In this document: in pieces, positions 8,109 through 15,647 of the stretch
Layout: each line of letters begins with the position of its first letter
How positions within the stretch are numbered: the stretch's first letter is position 1
Origin: Muribaculaceae bacterium
GTDB lineage: Bacteria > Bacteroidota > Bacteroidia > Bacteroidales > Muribaculaceae
NCBI GenBank assembly: GCA_017483645.1
Contig: JAFUWD010000052.1
Location: 1-43,120, forward strand
Direction of reading: 5' to 3'
Length of the DNA: 43,120 nucleotides
Position numbers and translations under genes: made by a program
Notes under the pieces: generated by a model
Seen by the model: only the letters and a program-made list of their open reading frames with translations
What the model was told of the DNA's origin: nothing
Databases searched by the model: none

Positions 8109-9488
8109 TTATTCGAGCGATGAAAGGCGAATTTCAAAGCGTTCGCTGAACTGGATGTCGTTGGCCTGCTGGGCATATTGAGCACCCTGAGTAAACAACT
8201 GCTTGGCCTTGTCAATGTCTCGGTCAACGGCTCCGCGGGCATCGCCAGCCATGTAGTCGCATCCCAACTCATAGATCGAAGGATAGTAGGTTTGGTCGAG
8301 TGCCACGGCTTTCTCGTTCAGTTCATGAGCCTTCTTGGCGTCTTTGGAAAGCAGTTTCTCGACATTGGCAAGCACATTTTTGTCACTATAGACGCGGCCA
8401 TATAGTTGAGCGAGTGTATACAAAGCCTCGACCGATTCTTTGCCCCCTTGGGCAATGGCTTGGTTCAGTTTGTCGATGCCTTGCTGGGCAGTGCTTGCGC
8501 TCTTCAGTTCGTTAAGGGCGGCCTCGGTTAGCGACTTGGCATCACTGGCGGGCGAGGCGCTCGGTTGAGCGGCCCGCTCTGTTGTCGGCTTCTCTTTCTC
8601 GGTAGTGGCAGCCGTTACTTCTTCTTGCTGGGCGGGAGCCTCTTTACCGCCGGCGAAATGGTCGTAAGCAAAGTAGCCACCAGTTATGAGCACTACTGCC
8701 GCCACCCCGCCAATAATCTGCGGCAACTTGCTCTTGCCGCCGCCCTGTGCTGCCGGTTGCGGCTGCAAGGGCTGCGGCTGCACGGGTTGAGGCTGCACGG
8801 GTTGAGGCTGTGGTGCAGGTTGATGCACGAGTTGCTGCGGAATGGACTGTGGCACAGGTTGTCCCTGGACAGGCATCCCCTGAACAGGCATCCCTTGCAT
8901 CGGTTGCTGAATCGGCTGTGGTTCGGGTTGCGGCGCAGGCATCCCTTGCACGGGTATTTCCTGCACGGGTATCCCCTGTACTGGCATTCCCACCACGGGC
9001 ATTCCCGGAACAGGTTCCGGTACAGGTTGTGGTGACGGTTGTGACGGCATTGTCGTTTCGGGTGGCAGAATAGGAGGTGGCGCCATGACCGAAGCCTCGG
9101 CATTGGGGGTGAGTGCATCTTTCACTTCCTCCATCTCGACCAGTCTTTCTCCCATCTTTTCCACAAGTTCATCGTATTCAATACCCGGTTCCATGGGGAC
9201 GAACAGCCACTTCACACGATATTCCAGCCCCATGCTGATGCCGATGGCGCTATCGCGCGACACCCAGTAGAACTGAGTTCCGGTGATAGGGTGCTCCCAG
9301 TCATATTTCTTTGCGAAATTGTAAATCTCTACCAGGTCGTAGGGTTCGCGTGTCTCGTCATAGATACGCCACACGAGATTACCTTTGAGCATGGCTGCAG
9401 CCAGCGCCTCTTGGAGTGTGCTGTAGTGCCCGATACGAGTCTTGAAATCACGAAAAGACTGTGTTTGATTCTGTTGAGTAGCGTTCAT
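8109..9488 (-). CDS. Membrane-anchored protein: WLFVPMEP domain, Pro/Gln linker, TM helix, Sel1/TPR-like C-terminus
   Basis: This 459-residue protein has four visible parts. Residues about 15-110 form a domain containing WRIYDETREPYDL, SAIGIS and WLFVPMEP, clearly homologous to the 132-residue protein at 12867-13265. Residues about 130-245 are low complexity, with repeated GMPVQ/GIPVQ units then QPQPVQ repeats. Residues about 252-275 form one transmembrane helix (IIGGVAAVVLITGGYFAYDH). The C-terminal 170 residues are helical with Sel1/TPR-like units (AVALDQTYYPSIYELGCDYM). With no signal peptide, the N-terminal domain should be cytoplasmic and the repeats periplasmic, or the reverse. It starts 10 nt after the stop of the 842-residue gene, so translation is probably coupled. 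Confidence 0.75.
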   Translation of the reverse strand: MNATQQNQTQSFRDFKTRIGHYSTLQEALAAAMLKGNLVWRIYDETREPYDLVEIYNFAKKYDWEHPITGTQFYWVSRDSAIGISMGLEYRVKWLFVPMEPGIEYDELVEKMGERLVEMEEVKDALTPNAEASVMAPPPILPPETTMPSQPSPQPVPEPVPGMPVVGMPVQGIPVQEIPVQGMPAPQPEPQPIQQPMQGMPVQGMPVQGQPVPQSIPQQLVHQPAPQPQPVQPQPVQPQPLQPQPAAQGGGKSKLPQIIGGVAAVVLITGGYFAYDHFAGGKEAPAQQEEVTAATTEKEKPTTERAAQPSASPASDAKSLTEAALNELKSASTAQQGIDKLNQAIAQGGKESVEALYTLAQLYGRVYSDKNVLANVEKLLSKDAKKAHELNEKAVALDQTYYPSIYELGCDYMAGDARGAVDRDIDKAKQLFTQGAQYAQQANDIQFSERFEIRLSSLE

Positions 9489-9498
9489 ATTTGTCTAA

Positions 9499-12027
9499 TT
9501 ATTGATTTTCTTTTCCTATTTTATCCAAGTTTTCGCCGAGCTCCTCTACGGCACGGTAGCCGCCCACGATGTCGTTGCCGGTCATGTGGGCCATTTTCTT
9601 GTCGTTGAACTTGTCAACCTGAGCCTGCTGCTCGGCGGCCCAGGCATCGCGCATGGCCTGGTCGCGCTGGGCTGTGGCGGTTTTCAAGTCGCTCTGGGCC
9701 TTCTGAGCGCCCATCTGAGCCTTCTGCAAGTCGTGCTCGGCATTCACCGCCGCACGCTGGGTGGCCGTGTTGACGCGATCGGCCGTCCTCAGTTCGCTGC
9801 TGGCCTTTTCGTACTTTTGCTGGGCCTTTGCCGCATTTTTTTGGGCAGCGGCCAACTGGGCTTCGGCACGGCTCTTCGCCTCGGGGGTCTTGGCCTGACT
9901 CAGCTGCTTCTGGGCGGCGTCCACCCTCTTGTTGGCATTGGTCAGATTCTTGCTCGCCGAGGAGGCCTTACTTTGGGCTTGGGTCAACTTTTGCTGCGTG
10001 CGTTGAGCGCTTTGTTGGGCGTTGGTGACACGCTGCTTCGCACTGCTCACCTGCTGCTGCGTGCGGGTGACGGCTTGCTGCCTCGTCGTCACCGTCTTAG
10101 CGGCAGTGTCGGCCTTCATCCTTGTGCTCTCAACGGGCGACGGCATCTTTGATTTTATATATTCCTTGCCCTTGTCGATGCCATATTCCATCGTCTTGTT
10201 GACAAGGTGCTTCTGGGCTTCTTCGGCCATGCCAGCCTTAGCCTTGTCGAGGGCCTTGCTCAGGTCGCCGCTTTTGGCATATTCGTCTAATCCATCCGTC
10301 ACACCCCTGCCGCCTATCACCACCGTCGCCTCGGTGCCAAGCTCCACACCCTTCTTGACAAGCTCGCTCGACGCGCCGGCCAGTTTCCCGGCAGCCGCGC
10401 CGCCGATTTCACCGGCATAGTTCTGGGCCACTTTCACCAAGCCTTCGGTCACGCCATGCGCAGTGGCCTTGCCAATACTTTTACCCTCGACGTAGGCATC
10501 GCCCACTTTAGTAATCACCGAGTCGGCAAAAGAGAAACCACTCTGCACAAGTTTCGCATTGGCCATCGTGGCTGCCGAGACCGTGCCCACGCCGCTCAGT
10601 GCCATCGGTATCAGCACCAGCGATGTGGACGCCACGTTCTTCGTGCTCTCCAGGCCCACGACCACCACGTTGTTGTCGGCGGCGATGGACTCCTGCTTGG
10701 CCGACTCGATGCCGGCCTTGATCTGCTCTTCTTTGATAGCCCGCCTGACCGACTCTTCGTCGGCCGCGGTGAAATACTTGTCGGCGAGCTTGATGATCTG
10801 CTCCGTCTTTCGCTCCTCCTCTTCCCTCCACTTCTTGTAGTCGGCCGACTCGTCGCTGTAGCCGCGCTCGGCATCGCGCCGGGACTGTTCCTCCCATTGC
10901 GCGTGCTGCTCGGCCTGGTTCCGCGCTGCCGTGGCCGCGTCCTGCGACAAGGGGTCGCGGTTGCGGTCCAGGTAGGCCAGGTGTTCGAGCATGTCTTGCT
11001 CGCTTTGGAACCCGCCGCCAAGCGGGTTGTCATAGCCTCCATGCCCGTCGGGCAGATACAGTTTCTCCTCGCCCGTGATAGGATCTCTTACGGTGACACT
11101 GCCGTCGGAGTCGCGCGTCACATACTTGTCCTCGATGCTCTGATAGGGCGACGAGGGACCACCGGGACTGCCCTCAACCGGCGACGGCATTCCGCCACCC
11201 GCGGCGCCTCCGGCTCCGCCGAGGCCACCGCCGAGGCCACCCAAACCACCGCCGAGGCCTCCACCCACGCCGCCGCCGATGGCACCGCCCAAACCACCGC
11301 CCAGAAGCAACGATATCAGCGCGCCAACCGTGCCTACGCCCACCGCCTCTTCGGGTGTGGCCGCACGGTCAAGTCCCAGCGGGTCGCCGGCAAGCCACTG
11401 CTCGATGGCGTGCTTCATTTCGTCGGGCAGTGAGCCGAAATCAACATCGGGCAGGAAACTGCTGTCGTCGTCTACATTTTCATCAGCACCGTCGGCATTC
11501 GTATCATCATTTTCCATGTCGCTATCGGCATCCTCATCCGGTGGTGTTGATGTGTCTTCTTCCTCCTCCGGTTCAGGCTCCGGCTCCATTGAGGGGATGG
11601 AAACGGCTTCTTTCATGTACTCCCCTTTAGAATCACCGAAACTGACTATCAATGTACTTCCATCGCTGGGAGCCGTAAAACTGAATGAGGTTGAAGATGT
11701 TTTATTTTTTTTCACAACAACCGTTGAACGGGCAATCGTTCCACCTCCGGCCGTGACTGTTACAACACCGGTATACGTACCAATAATATGGTCGTTACCG
11801 TGAAATGAGGCATTCAAAGTGTAAGTCTCTCCCGGCCTATAACTGCCGGCCAAATTGTGAATGGTGTAGGAAAGCGTACCATAGTGTATGCCACTGCTTC
11901 CGGTGAGAGCACCAACATCGACTGTCGACAACAGTGCCGCAATCACAACAAACGCAGCACCCAACGCACGCACACGACGCGCCAGCACCATGAAGACCGA
12001 TGATGATTTATAGTTATATCGACCCAT
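9499..12027 (-). CDS. Large exported glycine-rich, coiled-coil protein of unknown function
   Basis: This 842-residue protein has a signal or anchor at residues 13-40 (LGAAFVVIAALLSTVDVGA). Met13 (plus-strand 11989-11991) is an equally good start and gives a neater signal peptide. Domains in order: Ig-like beta-sandwich (about 45-140); acidic linker (PEPEPEEEED onward to about 200); glycine-zipper tract (about 225-275, LLLGGGLGGAIGGGVGGG); a short module with VTRDSDGSVTVRDPITGEEK; a highly charged helical region (about 350-430); an Ala/Gly-rich helical region that could insert into or lie on membranes (about 450-625); and a long Ala/Gln coiled coil (about 640-800). The sequence MPSPVE occurs twice, near residues 277 and 627, flanking the central part. 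No enzymatic motif was found. The layout recalls toxin-like or scaffold proteins, but I do not recognise the family. Confidence 0.75.
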   Translation of the reverse strand: MGRYNYKSSSVFMVLARRVRALGAAFVVIAALLSTVDVGALTGSSGIHYGTLSYTIHNLAGSYRPGETYTLNASFHGNDHIIGTYTGVVTVTAGGGTIARSTVVVKKNKTSSTSFSFTAPSDGSTLIVSFGDSKGEYMKEAVSIPSMEPEPEPEEEEDTSTPPDEDADSDMENDDTNADGADENVDDDSSFLPDVDFGSLPDEMKHAIEQWLAGDPLGLDRAATPEEAVGVGTVGALISLLLGGGLGGAIGGGVGGGLGGGLGGLGGGLGGAGGAAGGGMPSPVEGSPGGPSSPYQSIEDKYVTRDSDGSVTVRDPITGEEKLYLPDGHGGYDNPLGGGFQSEQDMLEHLAYLDRNRDPLSQDAATAARNQAEQHAQWEEQSRRDAERGYSDESADYKKWREEEERKTEQIIKLADKYFTAADEESVRRAIKEEQIKAGIESAKQESIAADNNVVVVGLESTKNVASTSLVLIPMALSGVGTVSAATMANAKLVQSGFSFADSVITKVGDAYVEGKSIGKATAHGVTEGLVKVAQNYAGEIGGAAAGKLAGASSELVKKGVELGTEATVVIGGRGVTDGLDEYAKSGDLSKALDKAKAGMAEEAQKHLVNKTMEYGIDKGKEYIKSKMPSPVESTRMKADTAAKTVTTRQQAVTRTQQQVSSAKQRVTNAQQSAQRTQQKLTQAQSKASSASKNLTNANKRVDAAQKQLSQAKTPEAKSRAEAQLAAAQKNAAKAQQKYEKASSELRTADRVNTATQRAAVNAEHDLQKAQMGAQKAQSDLKTATAQRDQAMRDAWAAEQQAQVDKFNDKKMAHMTGNDIVGGYRAVEELGENLDKIGKENQ

Positions 12028-12066
12028 CTAATTCTGATTGAGAATGGTTTTGCAATTTATTTTATT

Positions 12067-12825
12067 TCACCTCGAAGCCGGCACGGGGATGGGCGGCGGG
12101 GTGGGCTTTTTCTTGCCGAACAATCCCAGCAAGAAGCCCAGCAACAGCATGGGCCATGCCAGCCAGAAGCACCAGTGCAGCCCACTCAGGCTCAGACCAG
12201 TGGCAAGAGTGAATCCCAGCGTCATGCCCATCAAGACGCGGGTGACGGTGGAGTAGTCGGGGGTGCGTCCGCCCGTCACCGAATTGGCCATGCTGAACAA
12301 GAAGCCCCACAAGAAGCCCCCCTTGTTGCCGATGCTCTGCAGCAGCATCACCACGGCCACGATACCCACCATGGCGTTCTGGCCGCTCTGCGTCACGTTC
12401 ATAAAAGAGTAGAGCAGCAGTGCCACGCCCAGGCCGTAGAATAGCGGCCGCAATGCGCCGGCACTGTTCAGCCGCATGCTCGAGGCCATTTGGCCGAAAC
12501 TGTTGCCCAAACCGCTGAACGGCATCTTGCCGTGGAACAGCGGCAGCAAGGCGGCGTTGACAAAGGCGGCGACCACCACCTTGCCCACAATGCCTCCCAC
12601 AGCACCCAGCACGCCGCCAAAGAGGCCGCCCTCGGTAAAGGTGAGGAAACTCACCACCTTGAGCGGAAGTGCCAGTTTGGCCTTGGCGGCCATCCATCCC
12701 AGCCCAATCCATATCCCAGACAGCAACACGGTGGGCAGCAGGTTCAACGGGTGTTTGATATTGTCGATGCAGTCCTTCCAATAACTCTTAAGGAACTGCC
12801 CTACGGTCATTCGTTCTTTTACCAT
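12067..12825 (-). CDS. Polytopic inner-membrane protein of unknown function
   Basis: This 252-residue protein has about six hydrophobic segments, for example LLPTVLLSGIWIGLGWMAA, GGLFGGVLGAVGGIVGKVVV, AMVGIVAVVMLLQSIG and FWLAWPMLLLGFLLGLFG. It ends in a positively charged, proline-rich tail (KKKPTPPPIPVPASR). A soluble N-terminal segment of about 25 residues precedes the first helix. No transporter or enzyme signature was recognised. It is the second gene of the cluster, 41 nt after the 132-residue gene and 39 nt before the 842-residue gene, and is the obvious candidate for the membrane component of whatever complex the cluster builds. Confidence 0.75.
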   Translation of the reverse strand: MVKERMTVGQFLKSYWKDCIDNIKHPLNLLPTVLLSGIWIGLGWMAAKAKLALPLKVVSFLTFTEGGLFGGVLGAVGGIVGKVVVAAFVNAALLPLFHGKMPFSGLGNSFGQMASSMRLNSAGALRPLFYGLGVALLLYSFMNVTQSGQNAMVGIVAVVMLLQSIGNKGGFLWGFLFSMANSVTGGRTPDYSTVTRVLMGMTLGFTLATGLSLSGLHWCFWLAWPMLLLGFLLGLFGKKKPTPPPIPVPASR

Positions 12826-12866
12826 ATCTTTTATGATTATCTCTATTGAAAGGGTTTTTGCATTTC

Positions 12867-13265
12867 TCAGGCGAGGTCGGCCGACGACTTCAGCGAGGGA
12901 TATTGAGCGAGAAGCGCTTCAACCTGCTGGTCGAGTTGCCGCTCCATCACGTCGCGCACCGGGCAGGGTTCCATGGGCACAAACAGCCACTCGGTGAGCC
13001 ACTCTTGCCCCGGGCACAGGCCAATAGCGCCCTCACGCGTCACCATATAGTACATGCCGTCGGGCAAGGGACCCTCACTGTCACACTCGCGGGCATACTC
13101 GGCCAGCTCCATCACGCTGTAGGGCTCGCCGGTCTCATCGTCGGCACGCCACGCTTTACACAGCGTCGTCGCCACCAGCACAGCCTGCACCATATAAGGG
13201 AATTGTCCACTGTCAATGGCCGAAGCCATTTGCTCCGGCGAAAAAATCTCCATGTTAGGTTCCAT
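12867..13265 (-). CDS. Small soluble protein consisting of the WLFVPMEP domain
   Basis: This 132-residue protein has no signal peptide or membrane segment, so it is probably cytosolic. Its segment WRADDETGEPYSVMELAEYA, then YYMVTREGAIGL and WLFVPMEP, aligns without large gaps to residues about 35-110 of the 459-residue protein in the same cluster. By eye, about two dozen of 70 positions are identical. The rest is short helices at both ends. The domain has a GYF_2-like feel (aromatic, short strands, ends in a W-x-x-P-M motif), but I cannot assign it. It is the first gene of the cluster, behind a roughly 300-nt leader. Confidence 0.72.
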   Translation of the reverse strand: MEPNMEIFSPEQMASAIDSGQFPYMVQAVLVATTLCKAWRADDETGEPYSVMELAEYARECDSEGPLPDGMYYMVTREGAIGLCPGQEWLTEWLFVPMEPCPVRDVMERQLDQQVEALLAQYPSLKSSADLA

Positions 13266-13561
13266 AAATGCTGATTATTGTGATTTAAAAACAAATCCGT
13301 TCGATAGCCCAAGTTGATTGGTTTGCCATCAAAACAGCCAAGAAGATTTATGATTTGTTGTTATTGGTTTAACGGTATTTAGGTGCTGAGGTGCTGCACC
13401 TTGCTGGCGCTGACAGAAATTGCCACCAGGTAAATTTCCGGGAATAATGGTTTTATCCATAACAAATTAGTTTTAGTATTGGTTTTGTTATATTGTTTAC
13501 TTAGTATTGGTAGTATCTGTATTCATGCCCGTCAAGCACTATTATGCCATATAGCATGAAT
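13266..13561 (-). promoter_or_regulatory. Long structured 5' leader of the five-gene cluster
   Basis: This gene-free stretch lies between the start codon at 13265 and the transcript start predicted from the promoter at 13568-13598. The predicted RNA begins with an exact 8-nt inverted repeat (plus-strand ATTCATGC 13521-13528 and GCATGAAT 13554-13561). In mid-leader there is a 13-nt palindrome AGGTGCTGCACCT (13389-13401). No open frame of note and no known riboswitch class were recognised. The rest of the interval to 13815 holds this promoter and the start region of the restriction-modification genes. Confidence 0.5.
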
Positions 13562-13567
13562 TTATCG

Positions 13568-13598
13568 CAAATATAGAGAAAAATCACGAAATTTCAAA
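13568..13598 (-). promoter_or_regulatory. Promoter of the five-gene unknown cluster
   Basis: On the minus strand TTTG (plus-strand 13595-13598) and TATATTTG (13568-13575) are 19 nt apart, a full match to the Bacteroidota -33/-7 consensus. It reads toward 13265 with no other comparable site nearer the gene. Confidence 0.6.
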
Positions 13599-13780
13599 GA
13601 AAGCCCCCTATTTTTTGAATAGAATTTTCCAATCAGGCACCGGACGCGCACATAGGCTTCCTCAATCTATTATGGAAGAATGTGTGTGAAATATCGAGTG
13701 AAAAACGCTGCTCAAATTGTAAACCACAGGCGTGAAGTAATATTAACTTAACAACAACGGATTATTTCGTGGAATTTTAA

Positions 13781-13788
13781 TATCTTTG
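13781..13788 (+). promoter_or_regulatory. Putative -7 element of the restriction-modification operon
   Basis: TATCTTTG matches TAnnTTTG and lies 27 nt before the ATG at 13816. No convincing -33 TTTG is present at the usual distance, which would fit a promoter that is weak or dependent on the XRE protein. Confidence 0.5.
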
Positions 13789-13815
13789 TAGCAGATTATA
13801 ATCAATTATAGCATC

Positions 13816-14019
13816 ATGGCAAATTTAAATAGGTTAAAAGTTGTCCTTGTTGAAAAAGGGAAAACCGGCAAGTGGCTTGCAGAAGAGGTCGGGAAAACAC
13901 CCTGCACTGTTAGCAAGTGGTGCAGCAACAGTATTCAGCCCGACTTGCTGACATTAGACAAAATCGCTAAACTCCTTGATGTTGATGTGAAGGATTTGTT
14001 AAACTCAACCGAAAAATAA
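13816..14019 (+). CDS. XRE-family helix-turn-helix regulator (controller-like)
   Basis: This 67-residue protein is essentially one Cro/CI-type HTH: KTGKWLAEEVGKTPCTVSKW is the helix-turn-helix core, followed by PDLLTLDKIAKLLDVDVKDL. The size and position, directly before a restriction endonuclease and a methyltransferase, are those of controller (C) proteins that time restriction gene expression after the methylase. The distance to the endonuclease gene is 31 nt, so the genes are probably cotranscribed. Its own binding site is not identified; the upstream intergenic region would be the place to look. The gene shares the AT-rich composition of the rest of the island. Confidence 0.85.
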   Translation: MANLNRLKVVLVEKGKTGKWLAEEVGKTPCTVSKWCSNSIQPDLLTLDKIAKLLDVDVKDLLNSTEK

Positions 14020-14050
14020 ATCACCACATTATGGCAAAAGAATAAAACAT

Positions 14051-15646
14051 ATGGCAGTTTCAGACGATAGAAAATATACGAAAGCTTTCGTTCATGACCT
14101 CTTAGAGGGTGTAAAGGGCAAGACGCTTGGTGAGATTGATTCGTCTCATCAATTTGCTCGCACGAAAAAGAGCGAGAAGATCACAGGCATTGCTGGCGAC
14201 GTAATAGAACAATCTGTATTCGGTTATGAACGGGATAGCAAACAAGAGTGCGACATCGAAATTGACGGAGTCCTGACAGAATTGAAAACAACCGGTGTCA
14301 GGATTCCAAAATCAGACTTGGACAAGGTAAAAGACAAGGTGGGCGACGACTACAATGTTTATCTTGGAGCCAAAGAAGGAATAAGTATAACCGGAGTAAC
14401 CTTTGAGCCCACAATCCAGACGGATTTCGACACTTCGCATTTTTGGGAAAAGGCCGAGCATCTGTTAATTGTATTCTACGAATACAGATCATACGAGGCT
14501 GTTCCAGCTTCTGCCTATGCTGATTTCAAGATTGTTGACTACTGCTACAACACTTTTTCAGAGGAAGAGCGTGCCAAACTTTGCAACGACTGGGAAATTG
14601 TTCGTGATTACCTTCAAGGCATCTATACTGAATACAAAGACAACTCAGACAGGAAAGAGCAACTTGTGGGTTTCACTCACATCTTGCGGCCTAATCTACT
14701 GTTAATTGAGTTGGTTCCAGCTTTCAAGAAGAAGTCAACTGGTTCTTATCAAAAACCTCGATATCGACTGAAACAGACTTTTGTCGATTATATTGTTCGT
14801 GGTCATTTTGATAAAAGCAGGTCCAATTCGGAAATCTCATTGAAAGAATCTTTTTCCAGTTTCGCACAGTTAGATGCTCGTTGCCACTCCTTTTCCGCAA
14901 AATATAAAGGCAAGACTTTTGCACAGTTGAAGGAAGATTTAGGGGTTGTGTCAGAAATATCCAATAAGAGTTTTGGCGCTTTATGTGTACTCAAAATGTT
15001 TGATGCAAATTGTAAAAGACTGAATCAGATTTCTGACTTTACAAAGGCTGGTATTATTGCCAAGACAATCACCATTACACCAACTGGCGGCAGGACGGAA
15101 GACATGAAACTAAGACATATCGACTTTGAAGAATGGGCAGATAAAGACCTTGACTTCCTTGATTCGGATGTCTATTCATATTTCTGTGAGCACAGTTTCC
15201 TTTGTCCTATTTTCTGTGAAAGAGGCGATATGGGTAAAAGAAAGAGTGGCGAATCGGAAGATGATTACAAAAGACGGCTCGAAGAAGAGTCTGCAAAGAC
15301 CACTTTTGAGGGGTTCAAGCGTTTTGCATTCGATGATGAGTTTATTGAAAATGAGGTTAGAAGGATGTGGGATGACTCACGCAAACTGATTCATCAGAAA
15401 ACCTTGAAATGGGAGTATATATACGACAAAGCGGGTAACAAGCGAAAGAACGACAGCGGGTCGTATATGGGCTCGCCCAACTTCCCCAAGAGTGCTAACT
15501 ACAAAGTATTCTTCCGAGGTGGCGCTGATGATTCTCGTGACGAGGCCAAAAGCGTGGAGGTAAATGGTATAAAAATGCTTCCGCAATTCTTCTGGTTAAA
15601 AGGCTCATACATTGCTGACAAATTGAAATCGATAGAGTATTTGTAA
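14051..15646 (+). CDS. Type II restriction endonuclease, Sau3AI/MutH family
   Basis: This 531-residue protein should cut DNA at unmodified sites. The N-terminal MutH-like core is clear: GIAGDVIEQSVFG (E53), then CDIEIDGVLTELKTTG with D68 and the E77-L-K79 pair. This reproduces the E...D...E-x-K active site of MutH and Sau3AI. The length fits Sau3AI-type enzymes, which carry a second, inactive MutH-like half that binds DNA and forms a loop between two sites. Family members recognise GATC, so GATC is the likely target, but this is inference. The methyltransferase gene starts one nucleotide after its stop codon, and a small XRE regulator precedes it. Confidence 0.88.
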   Translation: MAVSDDRKYTKAFVHDLLEGVKGKTLGEIDSSHQFARTKKSEKITGIAGDVIEQSVFGYERDSKQECDIEIDGVLTELKTTGVRIPKSDLDKVKDKVGDDYNVYLGAKEGISITGVTFEPTIQTDFDTSHFWEKAEHLLIVFYEYRSYEAVPASAYADFKIVDYCYNTFSEEERAKLCNDWEIVRDYLQGIYTEYKDNSDRKEQLVGFTHILRPNLLLIELVPAFKKKSTGSYQKPRYRLKQTFVDYIVRGHFDKSRSNSEISLKESFSSFAQLDARCHSFSAKYKGKTFAQLKEDLGVVSEISNKSFGALCVLKMFDANCKRLNQISDFTKAGIIAKTITITPTGGRTEDMKLRHIDFEEWADKDLDFLDSDVYSYFCEHSFLCPIFCERGDMGKRKSGESEDDYKRRLEEESAKTTFEGFKRFAFDDEFIENEVRRMWDDSRKLIHQKTLKWEYIYDKAGNKRKNDSGSYMGSPNFPKSANYKVFFRGGADDSRDEAKSVEVNGIKMLPQFFWLKGSYIADKLKSIEYL

Positions 15647-15647
15647 T

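Noticed and set aside
8740..9060. CRISPR-like repetition in this window
   Set aside because: The repeats are in-frame Pro/Gln/Met codons of a protein linker, of irregular unit length with no spacers.
13389..13401. Palindrome AGGTGCTGCACCT as a binding site
   Set aside because: A single copy in a leader cannot be told from a small RNA stem, so it is not listed as an operator.
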